A stretch of DNA of 64,000 nt. Source: Pseudomonas fluorescens. Lineage in GTDB: Bacteria > Pseudomonadota > Gammaproteobacteria > Pseudomonadales > Pseudomonadaceae. This document shows positions 48,959-57,834 of this stretch, one piece after another. The notes under the pieces were generated by a model. It saw only the letters and a program-made list of their open reading frames with translations. It made no database searches and was not told the DNA's origin. A program made the position numbers and the translations under genes. How positions within the stretch are numbered: the stretch's first letter is position 1; each line of letters starts with the position of its first letter. The DNA is taken from the NCBI RefSeq assembly GCF_001902145.1, contig NZ_MRST01000021.1, positions 237,388-301,387 of the forward strand. Reading direction: 5' to 3'.

Positions 48959-50092
48959 ATGAAAGCCCGCTGGGATATTTTTTGCAGTGTCGTCGACAAC
49001 TACGGCGACATCGGCGTGACCTGGCGCCTGGCCCGGCAGTTGGTGGTGGAGCATGGCTGTGACGTGCGCTTGTGGGTCGATGACCTGCGGGCCTTCGAAC
49101 GCATGTGCCCGGACATTGATGTGCAGGTGGGCCAGCAATGGCAAGAGGGCGTCGAAGTGCGTCACTGGCCGGCCGAATGGCCAGGCGCGCACCCGGCCGA
49201 TGTGGTGATTGCTGCGTTCGCTTGCCAGCTACCGCCTGAGTACATGGACCGCATGGCCGAGTGTGAACGTGCGCCATTGTGGATGAATCTGGATTACCTC
49301 AGCGCTGAAGACTGGGTGGTGGGTTGTCATCGCTTGCCTTCGGTGAAGTACAAAGGCGTGCAGAAATACTTTTTCTTCCCCGGGTTTCGCCCTGGCACCG
49401 GCGGCCTGTTGCGTGAAGCCGGCTTGTTGGAGCGACGCCAGGCGTTTCAACAGGACGCCGCCGCGCAGCAACAGTTCCTGCAAAGCCTGGGCGTTGCTCC
49501 GACGGCCGGCGCGCGTTTGATGTCGCTGTTTGCCTATGAGAATGATGGCTTGGCCGGCTGGCTGGACGTGCTGGCAGCCGATGGGCGTAGGACGCACTTG
49601 CTGGTGCCGGAAGGGCGCATTCTGGGGGATGTGCAACGCTGGCTGGGGGTGAGCAGTTTGTCGGCGGGAGACATTCAGGTGCGCGGCGCGCTGACCGTTC
49701 AGGTCATTGCATTCGTGCGTCAGGAGCAATATGACCGATTGCTATGGTGCTGCGAATTCAACGCCGTACGTGGCGAAGACTCGTTCGTGCGTGCCCAGTG
49801 GGCGGGGAGGCCAATGCTATGGCACATCTACCGCCAGGACGAAGACATCCACCTGGACAAGCTCGATGCCTTCCTGGAACTGTACACTGCTGCACTTTCA
49901 CCGGCCGCCAAGGCTGCCGTCGTCACGCTTTGGCAAGCCTGGAACGCTGATGGCGATATGGCTCAGTCCTGGAAAATGCTGCTGGAACACTGGCCCGAGG
50001 TCGCCCAGCACGCTGAGAAGTGGTGTCTGGAACAAGGCTTGCAGGCCGATCTTGCGACGGCGCTGGTACAGTTTTATGAAAGTTGGATATGA
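48959..50092 (+). CDS. earP: EarP, EF-P arginine 32 rhamnosyltransferase
   Basis: 377 residues. EarP-family N-terminus MKARWDIFCSVVDNYGDIGV with Asp13 and Asp17, the residues reported as catalytic in EarP enzymes. Later motifs: DVVIAAFACQLPPEYMDRMA, FFFPGFRPGTGGLLREAG, LMSLFAYENDGLAGWLDVLA and a nucleotide-sugar site around CCEFNAVRGEDSFVRAQWAG. It transfers rhamnose from dTDP-rhamnose to Arg32 of EF-P. The ATG has GGAG 6 nt upstream. It is directly followed by efp, and the efp -10 box overlaps its stop codon. Confidence 0.95.
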   Translation: MKARWDIFCSVVDNYGDIGVTWRLARQLVVEHGCDVRLWVDDLRAFERMCPDIDVQVGQQWQEGVEVRHWPAEWPGAHPADVVIAAFACQLPPEYMDRMAECERAPLWMNLDYLSAEDWVVGCHRLPSVKYKGVQKYFFFPGFRPGTGGLLREAGLLERRQAFQQDAAAQQQFLQSLGVAPTAGARLMSLFAYENDGLAGWLDVLAADGRRTHLLVPEGRILGDVQRWLGVSSLSAGDIQVRGALTVQVIAFVRQEQYDRLLWCCEFNAVRGEDSFVRAQWAGRPMLWHIYRQDEDIHLDKLDAFLELYTAALSPAAKAAVVTLWQAWNADGDMAQSWKMLLEHWPEVAQHAEKWCLEQGLQADLATALVQFYESWI

Positions 50093-50093
50093 T
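50088..50093 (+). promoter_or_regulatory. Likely -10 box of efp
   Basis: TATGAT followed by ACGCCACC, overlapping the earP stop TGA, about 49 bp upstream of the efp ATG. The -35 region 17 bp upstream (GGTACA) is weak. Gives efp its own promoter in addition to read-through from earP. Confidence 0.4.
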
Positions 50094-50141
50094 ACGCCAC
50101 CTTGATTTTTGTCAATCCCATCCAAATTTCGGATATACGCA

Positions 50142-50714
50142 ATGAAAACTGGTAAAGAACTGAAACCCGGTACAGTGATCCGTCTCGAAAACGACCCTTG
50201 GCTGGTTCAGAAAGCTGAGTTCACCAAGTCTGGTCGTAACAGCGCAATCATGAAGACCAAGCTGAAGAACCTGCTGACCGGTTACAAGACCGAGATCGTC
50301 TACAGCGCCGATGACAAACTGGACGACGTAATCCTCGACCGCAAAGAAGCGACCCTGTCCTTCATCAGCGGCGACACCTACACGTTCATGGACACCACCG
50401 ACTACACCATGTACGAGCTGAACGCTGAAGACATCGAAGCCGTTCTGCCGTTCATCGAAGAAGGCATGGAAGACGTCTGCGAAGCGATTTTCTTCGAAGA
50501 GCGCCTGGTGTCCGTAGAGCTGCCGACTACCATCGTGCGTAAGGTTGCCTACACCGAAGGTTCCGCTCGTGGCGACACTTCGGGCAAGGTGATGAAGCCT
50601 GCCAAGCTGAGCAACGGTACCGAACTGCAAGTGGCCGATTTCATCGAAATCGACGACCTGATCGAGATCGACACCCGTGAAGGTGGTTCGTACAAAGGTC
50701 GCGCCAAGAAGTAA
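50142..50714 (+). CDS. efp: Elongation factor P
   Basis: 190 residues: [20 protein letters not shown] at the start, the loop [16 protein letters not shown] with Arg32 at its tip, and the C-terminal OB domains ending [17 protein letters not shown]. Arg32 identifies the rhamnosylated EF-P type, consistent with earP next door. EF-P relieves ribosome stalling at polyproline. The start was set at MKTG, 11 codons inside the open frame. A terminator follows. Confidence 0.97.
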   Translation: MKTGKELKPGTVIRLENDPWLVQKAEFTKSGRNSAIMKTKLKNLLTGYKTEIVYSADDKLDDVILDRKEATLSFISGDTYTFMDTTDYTMYELNAEDIEAVLPFIEEGMEDVCEAIFFEERLVSVELPTTIVRKVAYTEGSARGDTSGKVMKPAKLSNGTELQVADFIEIDDLIEIDTREGGSYKGRAKK

Positions 50715-50733
50715 TTCTGGCCCCGGCGATACG

Positions 50734-50764
50734 AAAAAAAGCCCGACCTTGAGTCGGGCTTTTT
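50734..50764 (+). terminator. Terminator of efp (and convergent ohr)
   Basis: Stem GCCCGAC / GTCGGGC with 5-nt loop, seven A before and five T after, so it can work in both directions. Confidence 0.92.
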
Positions 50765-50780
50765 CATGGGCGTCTGTTTT

Positions 50781-51200
50781 TCAGACCGTTACATGCAAGC
50801 GCACATCAACGTTGCCACGGGTGGCGTTGGAGTACGGGCAGACTTGGTGCGCGGCGTCGACCAGGCTTTGCGCGTCATCCTGGGCCAGGCCCGGCAGGCT
50901 GATATGCAGGTCGATATCCAGGCCGAAGCCGCCAGGGATCTGGCCGATGCCAACGTGGGCGGTGATCGAAGCGTCATCCGGAATTTTGCGTTTGGTCTGG
51001 CTGGCAACGAATTTCAGTGCGCCGATAAAGCAGGCGGAGTAGCCGGCAGCAAACAATTGCTCGGGGTTAGTGGCTTGGCCGCCGGCGCCACCCAACTCCT
51101 TGGGAGTCGACAGTTTGACGTCGAGGATATTGTCGCTGGAAACGGCGCGACCATCACGGCCGCCAGTGGCGGTGGCTACTGCGGTATAGAGCGTTTGCAT
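50781..51200 (-). CDS. ohr: Organic hydroperoxide resistance protein Ohr
   Basis: 139 residues of the Ohr/OsmC family: MQTLYTAVATATGGRDGRAV, NPEQLFAAGYSACFIGALKF with the peroxidatic Cys57, and VDAAHQVCPYSNATRGNVDV with the resolving Cys121. It reduces organic hydroperoxides using lipoyl-protein thiols in the cytoplasm. AGAGGAA lies upstream of the ATG at 51200. Two AGCGC palindrome blocks upstream are likely OhrR operators. Confidence 0.96.
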   Translation of the reverse strand: MQTLYTAVATATGGRDGRAVSSDNILDVKLSTPKELGGAGGQATNPEQLFAAGYSACFIGALKFVASQTKRKIPDDASITAHVGIGQIPGGFGLDIDLHISLPGLAQDDAQSLVDAAHQVCPYSNATRGNVDVRLHVTV

Positions 51201-51219
51201 GGGGCGTTCCTCTTGGTTT

Positions 51220-51244
51220 TTAGCGCTAAACATTTGCGCGCTAA
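51220..51244 (-). promoter_or_regulatory. Probable OhrR operator, ohr-proximal
   Basis: TTAGCGCTAAA CAT TTGCGCGCTAA, two near-palindromic AGCGC half-blocks, 20 bp upstream of the ohr ATG. A second block of the same make-up lies at 51264. Inference from symmetry and position. Confidence 0.55.
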
Positions 51245-51263
51245 GTAGTTGGTGAGGCGAATG

Positions 51264-51288
51264 TATAGCGCTAACTTTTAGCGCGCAA
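51264..51288 (-). promoter_or_regulatory. Probable OhrR operator overlapping the ohr promoter
   Basis: TATAGCGCTAAC and TTAGCGCGCAAG repeat the AGCGC pattern. On the minus strand TATACA, a -10-like hexamer, directly adjoins AGCGC and TTGCGC lies about 15 bp upstream, so bound OhrR would cover the promoter. Confidence 0.55.
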
Positions 51289-51345
51289 GTTAATTTTTCA
51301 GTTTTTTGACTGATTGGAAAATTTGAGGGCACCGCAGAGCAAAAA

Positions 51346-51432
51346 GTGGGAGCTGGCTTGCCTGCGATGACGGTGTGTCAGTCAATGCATTGTTGACTGA
51401 TGTACCGCAATCGCAGGCAAGCCAGCTCCCAC
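51346..51432. repeat. REPIN (GCTGGCTTGCCTGC type) between ohrR and ohr
   Basis: Perfect arms GTGGGAGCTGGCTTGCCTGC... / ...GCAGGCAAGCCAGCTCCCAC, flanked by A- and T-runs on both sides, so it probably also acts as terminator for ohrR. Confidence 0.92.
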
Positions 51433-51454
51433 TTTTTTTTAGGTGTGTGTTGCG

Positions 51455-51907
51455 TCAGATGCTGGTTTGCAGATTGGCGCGCAACGCGATCAGGTCGCCT
51501 TGCAGCTTGCGCAATTGCTCCAGCGCCATCCCGCTGGCGCCCAGGATGCATTGCGGAACATCCTTGGCCTTCTCCTGCAAGGCGCGCCCGGCGTCGGTCA
51601 GTTCCACGACTACCACTCGTTCATCTTCGCGGCTGCGGGTACGGCTGAGCAGGCCCTCGGCTTCCAGGCGCTTGAGCAGTGGCGTCATGGAGCCTGGGTC
51701 CGTCAGGAGGCGGCTGCTGATTTCGCTGACGGTCAATTCATCCTCTTCCCACAGCACCATCATGGCCAGGTATTGCGGGTAGGTCAGGCCGATGGCTTGG
51801 AGCAGCGGCTTGTAGACCTTGGTCATCAGCAATGAAGTAGAGTGCAGGGCGAAGCACAGCTGGTTGTCCAGCAACAGCGATTCGCAAGGATCAGGGTTTT
51901 TGCTCAT
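51455..51907 (-). CDS. ohrR: OhrR, MarR-family peroxide-sensing repressor
   Basis: 150 residues. The reactive Cys18 sits in LLLDNQLCFALHSTSLLMTK, the conserved OhrR position; the winged helix follows with LTYPQYLAMMVLWEEDELTV, SSRLLTDPGSMTPLLKRLEA and the wing SRTRSREDERVVVVELT. Oxidation of the Cys by organic hydroperoxides releases it from DNA and induces ohr. It is encoded upstream of ohr on the same strand, separated by 254 bp with a REPIN and two operators. Confidence 0.94.
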   Translation of the reverse strand: MSKNPDPCESLLLDNQLCFALHSTSLLMTKVYKPLLQAIGLTYPQYLAMMVLWEEDELTVSEISSRLLTDPGSMTPLLKRLEAEGLLSRTRSREDERVVVVELTDAGRALQEKAKDVPQCILGASGMALEQLRKLQGDLIALRANLQTSI

Positions 51908-51988
51908 GGTGGCGTCTCGAAAAAGCATGTCTGGGCTGGAATCTAGCGGGCAAATCTTTAATGCGCCAGATAATTGTTGCCCTAGGCG

Positions 51989-52939
51989 TCAGACCAGGCC
52001 GCTTTGCAGTGCCAGATCCCAGGGTGGCACCGGGCTGAAACGGGATTTGAGGTATTCGAGCAACAACCGGCTACGCGCATTGGGCTGCTGTTCCAGGCGC
52101 AGCGCGTAAATGCCGGCGGTTTCCGGGCTGGGCAAACCCTCTTCACAAAACAGCGGCAACAGTTCGCCGCGCACCAGGTATTCACTGGCCAGCCAGGTCG
52201 GCAGGTGAGCGATGCCCAGCCCGGCCAGTGCACCCGAAAGCAGGGCTTCGGCGTTGTTGGCACTCATGCGGATGCGTCGCGGGCGATAGGTGGTGCGGCG
52301 CCCGTCCAGTTCGAAGCGCCAGGCGAACATTGGCGCCAGCCCGTCCCAGTCGAGGCCGTCATGTTCGCTAAGCTCTTGAGGGTGGGCCGGCGTGCCACGG
52401 CTTTTCAGGTACGCGGGGCTGGCACAGGCGATACGCACAATGCTCGCCAACGGCGTAGCGACCAGCCGGGTGTCGACAATATGCCCAGCGCGCAATACCA
52501 GATCGACCTTGCCCAGATGCGCGCCCTGCATATCGACAAAGCTGTCGATCAAGTGCAGGTGCACATCCAGTCCTGGATACAGGCTCAAGAAGTCCGCAAT
52601 GACCGGCGCCAGGTGTCGGCGGCCGAATGCTGCGGGCGCATCGACCCGGATCAACCCCTCCGGCGCATGGCTCAGCGAGACCGCTTCGGCCCGTGCCAGC
52701 TGCAACTCGCTGACAATACGTCGTGCCCGCTCGGCAAAGGCCAGGCCCGCCGAGGTGGGCACCACCGCATGGGTGCTGCGTTGGAACAGACGGCTGCCCA
52801 CTGAGCTTTCCAGGCTGTCGATACGCCGGGCCACCGCTGAAGGCGTCAGCGGATGGCGGCGCGCGGCGGCGGAAAAACTGCCGGCTTCCAGTACATCCAG
52901 AAACAGGCTCAGTTGGTCGGTCAAGGTGTTGGGGTTCAT
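51989..52939 (-). CDS. LysR-type transcriptional regulator
   Basis: 316 residues from the ATG at 52939. Helix-turn-helix: QLSLFLDVLEAGSFSAAARR, TPSAVARRIDSLESSVGSRL. The effector domain begins GLIRVDAPAAFGRRHLAPVI and belongs to the CrgA-like subgroup. It is divergent from the TauE/SafE-type exporter with 108 bp between, so that exporter is its likely target. The frame extends 26 codons upstream, but family alignment starts at MNPNTLTDQ. Confidence 0.9.
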   Translation of the reverse strand: MNPNTLTDQLSLFLDVLEAGSFSAAARRHPLTPSAVARRIDSLESSVGSRLFQRSTHAVVPTSAGLAFAERARRIVSELQLARAEAVSLSHAPEGLIRVDAPAAFGRRHLAPVIADFLSLYPGLDVHLHLIDSFVDMQGAHLGKVDLVLRAGHIVDTRLVATPLASIVRIACASPAYLKSRGTPAHPQELSEHDGLDWDGLAPMFAWRFELDGRRTTYRPRRIRMSANNAEALLSGALAGLGIAHLPTWLASEYLVRGELLPLFCEEGLPSPETAGIYALRLEQQPNARSRLLLEYLKSRFSPVPPWDLALQSGLV

Positions 52940-53047
52940 GGCTCGACGCTTATGCGAGATTGGCACAGCCATTGTGCGTTGCTGTGCGTTTCCGCGCCAG
53001 GGCCGACTGCGTAGCATGCCAAGCTTGGAATTGCGGAGTAGCGAGCG

Positions 53048-53797
53048 GTGTGGGATTTAGTGATGTACCTGGCATTGGGTGCGGCGTTGGGCACCGTGGG
53101 TGGGCTGTTTGGCATTGGCGGCGGGCTGATTGCTATCCCGGTGCTCGGCGTGTTGTTCGGGCTGGATCAGCAAATTGCCCAGGGCACCGCTTTGGTGATG
53201 GTAGTGCCGAATGTGATGCTCGCCCTGTGGCGCTATCACCAGCGTAACCGCATCGAGTTGCGTCACGCCTTACCCCTGGGGGTGACCGGCTTTTGCTTTG
53301 CCTGGCTGGGATCGATCTGGGCGGTGGGGCTGGATGCGGGCGCCATGCGCATCGGTTTTATTGCGTTCTTGGTGGCGCTGTCTGCCTATAACCTGCTGCG
53401 CATGTTCACCCGCAACGCGCCACCGACCACGCAGATGCGTTATTCATGGCCCTGGCTCGGCGTCTTGGGCGCGGCGTCCGGCTCCATGGGCGGGCTGTTC
53501 GGGGTCGGCGGCGCGGTGGTCGCCACGCCGGTACTCACCAGTGTCTTCGGCACTACTCAAGTGGTCGCCCAAGGCTTGTCGCTTGCCTTGGCGTTGCCCA
53601 GTACCGGTGTGACCCTGGTCACCTATGCCTGGCACCACGAGGTGGATTGGATGATCGGCCTGCCGCTCGCAGTGGGTGGTCTGCTGAGTATCAGCTGGGG
53701 CGTGAAAGTCGCCCATGCCTTGCCGGAACGCCTGTTGCGCGGCCTGTTCTGCGGGTTCCTGGTGGTGTGCGCGGTGATGCTCACCTTTAAAGTTTGA
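53048..53797 (+). CDS. TauE/SafE (TSUP) family membrane exporter
   Basis: 249 residues with about eight membrane helices in two repeats. The family glycine motifs are present twice: GTVGGLFGIGGGLIAIPVLG and GSMGGLFGVGGAVVATPVLT. Such proteins move sulfite, sulfoacetate or other organosulfur anions. The start is a GTG with GGAG 9 nt upstream. Its 3' end overlaps the convergent LysR gene by 11 bp. Divergent from another LysR gene that probably regulates it. Confidence 0.88.
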   Translation: MWDLVMYLALGAALGTVGGLFGIGGGLIAIPVLGVLFGLDQQIAQGTALVMVVPNVMLALWRYHQRNRIELRHALPLGVTGFCFAWLGSIWAVGLDAGAMRIGFIAFLVALSAYNLLRMFTRNAPPTTQMRYSWPWLGVLGAASGSMGGLFGVGGAVVATPVLTSVFGTTQVVAQGLSLALALPSTGVTLVTYAWHHEVDWMIGLPLAVGGLLSISWGVKVAHALPERLLRGLFCGFLVVCAVMLTFKV

Positions 53798-54677
53798 AGC
53801 CTTCGACGATGTACTCTGCCAGGCATTCGGTGATCGGCGAGGTCATCTGCGGGTTACGCAGCAAGCGCAGGTTCATCGACGGCAAAGGCGGGAAGCCTTC
53901 GTCGCTGCCGAGCACTCGCAGGTCGTCGGTGACCAGGCTTTCCATGCTGACCATCGCCGCCAGGCCCGCACTCACCACCGCCAGGATCGCAGCTCCGTTA
54001 GAGCTGTGATAGGCCAGGCGATAATCTCGCCCGGCCGCGTCCAATGCGGCACGTGCCCAATGGGTATACAGGCACTCGTCGCCGGACACCGCCAGGGGCA
54101 GGGCATCGTGCTCCTCCACACAAAAACACGGTGATGCTGCCCACACCATGCGTTCAGTGCGCAATAACTCACCCAGATCATTGCCGGGCTCGCGGCTGAT
54201 CACGGTCAACGCCAGGTCCCGCCGCTGCATCAATACGGTCGATGCTTCGCAGTGCATTTCGATCTGAATCAGTGGGTAGGCTTTGGAGAACTGTTTCAGG
54301 ATCCCTGGCAGAAAGCGCATCACGTAGTCATCCGGCGTGCCGATACGCACCAACCCCACCATATGCGGCTCGCGCAGGGTATTGAACACCTCGCTGTGCA
54401 GTTTCAGGATGCGCCGCGCATAACCCAGCAGCACCTGGCCTTCGGGCGTTAGCCGTACCTGCCGGCCATCGCGCTCGAACAGTTTGCGTTGCAACACGTC
54501 CTCTTCCAGGCGCTTCATCTGCATGCTCACCGCCGATTGAGTGCGGTTGACCTGCTCGCCGGCGCGGGTGAAACCGCCTTGGTCGGCAATGGCGACGAAA
54601 GTGCGCAGCACGTCTGTGTCGATGCTGGGATAGGCGGACAATTGATCAATCTCCGAGATGTATTGCATAAGAAACAT
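53787..54677 (-). CDS. LysR-type transcriptional regulator
   Basis: 296 residues: DTDVLRTFVAIADQGGFTRA and TQSAVSMQMKRLEEDVLQRK form the DNA-binding domain; VGLVRIGTPDDYVMRFLPGI begins the effector domain. It resembles regulators with a PDDY motif at this place in pseudomonads. Its target is not clear, although the DUF1127 gene is divergent with 61 bp between. A second Met at residue 4 is an equally possible start, and neither has a clear Shine-Dalgarno. It overlaps the TauE-like gene end to end. Confidence 0.88.
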   Translation of the reverse strand: MFLMQYISEIDQLSAYPSIDTDVLRTFVAIADQGGFTRAGEQVNRTQSAVSMQMKRLEEDVLQRKLFERDGRQVRLTPEGQVLLGYARRILKLHSEVFNTLREPHMVGLVRIGTPDDYVMRFLPGILKQFSKAYPLIQIEMHCEASTVLMQRRDLALTVISREPGNDLGELLRTERMVWAASPCFCVEEHDALPLAVSGDECLYTHWARAALDAAGRDYRLAYHSSNGAAILAVVSAGLAAMVSMESLVTDDLRVLGSDEGFPPLPSMNLRLLRNPQMTSPITECLAEYIVEGFKL

Positions 54678-54738
54678 TCGTTGGATTGATCATAATCCCA
54701 GGCACACACTGTCGTCATCCCCACTGGAGGGCGAGAAG

Positions 54739-54945
54739 ATGAAAGGCCAAAAAGGTTTCATATCGACGGATAAATGGCCGTTTGCCGGGTTGTTCCACAC
54801 ATTCGCGCGTTGGCAGCTGTTACGTCAGGAGCGGCAGATGCTGGCGACCCTGAGCGATGACGCACTCAAGGACATTGGGCTCAATCGCGCCGACGTCGCG
54901 CAGGAAAGCCATCGGCATTTCTGGGAAGACCCGCTGCGAAAATAA
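54739..54945 (+). CDS. DUF1127 family small protein
   Basis: 68 residues with the DUF1127 signature in the second half: FARWQLLRQERQMLATLSDD, ALKDIGLNRADVAQES. An Arg-rich amphipathic helix precedes it. Small DUF1127 proteins have been linked to RNA or phosphate metabolism in other bacteria. GGAGG lies 8 nt before the ATG, chosen over an upstream frame start at 54658. Divergent from the LysR gene. Confidence 0.88.
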   Translation: MKGQKGFISTDKWPFAGLFHTFARWQLLRQERQMLATLSDDALKDIGLNRADVAQESHRHFWEDPLRK

Positions 54946-54990
54946 GCCCGGATGCAGTAGGGTAGGGGGCGAGCCTCTATGGAGATTGCC

Positions 54991-56211
54991 ATGCCCGCCG
55001 ACCTGTGTTTTTCACTCAAGCAAGCTCGACGCATGGCGCTGGCTGCCCAGGGGTTTTCCGGGCGCCTGGCGCCTGCACAGATAAAGGCCACGCACCTCAA
55101 CCGCTTGATCGAGCGCCTGGGCGTTTTACAGATCGACTCGGTCAATGCGCTGGTGCGTTCCCACTACCTGCCCGTGTTTTCCCGCCTTGGTTCTTATTCC
55201 CCATCCATTCTTGAGCAGGCGGCCTGGAGCCTGGGGCGGCGGCGTTCTCTGTTTGAATACTGGGGGCATGAGGCGTCGCTGCTGCCCTTGGCGCTGTACC
55301 CGTTGATGGGTTGGCGCATGGAGCGCGCCCGGCAAGGGCAGGGGATCTATTCGCAGATGGCACGTTTTGGCCGTGAGCAGCAGGCGACGATCCAGCGCGT
55401 GTTGCGCACCGTCGAAGAGCAGGGCGCCTTGGGGGCGGGTAGCTTGTCGACCCGCGAGGAACGTGCCGGGCCCTGGTGGGACTGGAGTGATGAAAAGCAC
55501 GCGTTGGAATGGCTGTTTGCCGCAGGCTTGGTGACGGTTGCCGGTCGTCGCGGGTTTGAGCGGCTCTACGATTTGCCCGAGCGCGTTATTCCCGCCGAGG
55601 TGCTCAAGGTCTCCATGAGTGAGGGTCAAGCGCAGCGCGGCTTGCTGTTGCACAGTGCGACGGCGTTGGGCGTCGCCACCGAAAAAGACCTGCGCGATTA
55701 CTTTCGACTCGACCCCTCCGACAGCCGCAACCGCTTGGCCGAGCTGGTCGAGGATGGGCAACTGCTGGCGTGCCAGGTGCGGGGCTGGAAACAACCAGCG
55801 TATTGCCTGGCGGCGCCCAAACTGCCGCGCAACGTGCCGGCCAGTGCATTGTTGTCGCCGTTCGATTCGCTGATATGGGAGCGCAGCCGTACCGAGCGCT
55901 TGTTCGACTTTCGCTATCGCCTGGAGATCTACACTCCGCAAGAAAGACGCGTGTATGGCTATTACGTCCTGCCGTTTCTCCACAACGAACGCATTGCTGC
56001 ACGCGTCGACCTGCGGGCCGAGCGTGCCCATGGGCGCCTGGCCGTGCATGCCGTGCACGAGGAAGAACCTGGGCTGGATGAGGAAGGTATGTTGGCGCTG
56101 GCCTTGAACCTGCGAAAGATGGCCGACTGGCTAGGGCTGGAACAGATCCAGCTCAATTGCCAGCGGCCCAGTGCTGCCCGATTAAGGGCGGCGATGCTGA
56201 ACCGGGATTAA
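54991..56211 (+). CDS. YcaQ/AlkX-like winged-helix DNA glycosylase family protein
   Basis: 406 residues of the HTH_42 (YcaQ/AlkZ) family: LKQARRMALAAQGF at the start, LIERLGVLQIDSVNALVRSH with the QxD catalytic motif, LFEYWGHEASLLPLALYPLM, and late LLSPFDSLIWERSRTERLFD, FRYRLEIYTPQERRVYGYYV. These enzymes unhook DNA interstrand cross-links or alkylated bases. The ATG at 54991 has GGAG at 6 nt; the ATG four codons before it is poorer. A REPIN follows 16 bp after the stop. Confidence 0.9.
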   Translation: MPADLCFSLKQARRMALAAQGFSGRLAPAQIKATHLNRLIERLGVLQIDSVNALVRSHYLPVFSRLGSYSPSILEQAAWSLGRRRSLFEYWGHEASLLPLALYPLMGWRMERARQGQGIYSQMARFGREQQATIQRVLRTVEEQGALGAGSLSTREERAGPWWDWSDEKHALEWLFAAGLVTVAGRRGFERLYDLPERVIPAEVLKVSMSEGQAQRGLLLHSATALGVATEKDLRDYFRLDPSDSRNRLAELVEDGQLLACQVRGWKQPAYCLAAPKLPRNVPASALLSPFDSLIWERSRTERLFDFRYRLEIYTPQERRVYGYYVLPFLHNERIAARVDLRAERAHGRLAVHAVHEEEPGLDEEGMLALALNLRKMADWLGLEQIQLNCQRPSAARLRAAMLNRD

Positions 56212-56227
56212 ACCAGCCATCGCCACC

Positions 56228-56327
56228 TGTAGGAGCGAGCTTGCTCGCGAAAAACGTCAACGATACCGCGTGCTTCCTGAATAAACGCGGTGCCTGTGAT
56301 TTTTTCGCGAGCAAGCTCGCTCCTACA
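56228..56327. repeat. REPIN after the ycaQ-like gene
   Basis: Same 100-bp TGTAGGAGCGAGC... type; the middle contains AACGATACCGCG. It lies between convergent genes. Confidence 0.93.
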
Positions 56328-56363
56328 AAAAGCCTTGAAGGCGTTATCCCGGTGGATAAAACA

Positions 56364-57713
56364 TCAGCGCTTTACCTGTTTCAAGGTCTCGGCAATCAGG
56401 AACGCCAACTCCAGCGACTGATCGGCATTCATCCGTGGGTCGCAATGGGTGTGATAGCGGTCTGACAGGCCATCCTCGGTGATCGGCCGTGCGCCGCCGA
56501 TGCATTCGGTGACGTTCTGCCCGGTCATCTCGATATGGATCCCGCCGGCGTAGCTGCCTTCTGCATGGTGCACCTGGAAGAAATCCTTCACTTCGCCAAG
56601 GATCTGCGCAAAGTCGCGGGTCTTGTAGCCGCTGCTGGCCTTGATGGTATTGCCGTGCATCGGATCGCAGCTCCACAGCACTTGCTTGCCCTCGCGCTGC
56701 ACGGCACGGATCAGGTTGGGCAAATGGTCGCCGACCTTGCCTGCACCCATACGGGCAATGAGGTTGAGGCGGCCAGGGTCGTTATCCGGGTTGAGGATGT
56801 CGATCAGGCGGATCAGGTCGTCCGGGCTCATGCTCGGCCCGACTTTCACGCCGATCGGGTTGTTCACCCCGCGCAGGAACTCGACATGGGCGCCGTCCAA
56901 CTGACGGGTACGGTCGCCGATCCACAGCATATGCGCCGAGCAGTCGTAGTAATCGTTGGTCAGGCTATCGCGGCGTACGAAGGCTTGTTCATAGTTGAGC
57001 AGCAACGCTTCGTGGGCGGTGAAGAAGCTGGTTTCGCGCAATTGCGGCGAGCTGTCCATGCCACAGGCGCGCATGAAGGCCAGGGTTTCGTCGATGCGGT
57101 CGGCCAGTTGGCTGTACTTTTCGGCGAGGGCGGAATTGGCGATGAAATCCAGGTTCCACTTGTGCACTTGGTGCAGGTCGGCAAAACCGCCCTGGGCAAA
57201 GGCGCGCAGCAGGTTGAGGGTGGCGGTGGACTGGTGGTAGGACTGCAACAGGCGGTCCGGGTCTGGCACGCGGCTTTTTTCGTCGAAGCCGATGCCGTTG
57301 ACGATATCGCCACGGTAGGCGGGCAGGGTGATGCCGTCGATGGTTTCATCGTTGGCCGAACGTGGCTTGGCGAACTGGCCGGCCATGCGCCCGACTTTCA
57401 CCACCGGGCAACCGGCGGCGAAGGTCATGACAATGGCCATCTGCAGCAGCACCTTGAAGGTGTCGCGGATCTTCGCGGCGGAAAACTCGGCAAAGCTCTC
57501 GGCGCAATCGCCACCTTGCAGCAGGAAGGCACGACCCTGGGTCACTTCGGCAAACTGACGACGCAATTCGCGGGCTTCGCCGGCAAACACCAGGGGCGGG
57601 TAGCTCGCCAGGCTCTGCTCCACTTGCTCCAAGTGCGCGGCGTCCGGGTATCGGGGTTGCTGCTGGATCGGCAGGGCTCGCCAGCTATCGGGACTCCAGG
57701 GGTGGCTCATCAT
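56364..57713 (-). CDS. Class II DAHP synthase
   Basis: 449 residues, the plant-like class II (AroA-II) enzyme: [40 protein letters not shown] with the metal-binding Cys, [39 protein letters not shown], then [20 protein letters not shown] and [28 protein letters not shown]. It performs the same reaction as the class I enzyme at 42289, so the strain has both types. Two adjacent ATG codons make the start uncertain by one residue. It is encoded opposite to the next plus-strand gene. Confidence 0.93.
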   Translation of the reverse strand: MMSHPWSPDSWRALPIQQQPRYPDAAHLEQVEQSLASYPPLVFAGEARELRRQFAEVTQGRAFLLQGGDCAESFAEFSAAKIRDTFKVLLQMAIVMTFAAGCPVVKVGRMAGQFAKPRSANDETIDGITLPAYRGDIVNGIGFDEKSRVPDPDRLLQSYHQSTATLNLLRAFAQGGFADLHQVHKWNLDFIANSALAEKYSQLADRIDETLAFMRACGMDSSPQLRETSFFTAHEALLLNYEQAFVRRDSLTNDYYDCSAHMLWIGDRTRQLDGAHVEFLRGVNNPIGVKVGPSMSPDDLIRLIDILNPDNDPGRLNLIARMGAGKVGDHLPNLIRAVQREGKQVLWSCDPMHGNTIKASSGYKTRDFAQILGEVKDFFQVHHAEGSYAGGIHIEMTGQNVTECIGGARPITEDGLSDRYHTHCDPRMNADQSLELAFLIAETLKQVKR

Positions 57714-57834
57714 GAACTCGTTTGCAGGTGGATGTTAGGCCGTCAATGTTAGCAGCAATTAGTGCGTGACCTGTGGTTGCCGCTTGGCCGACAATCGCGC
57801 CTTTGTCGTGCGGTAAAACCCTTTAGGAGTAGTG

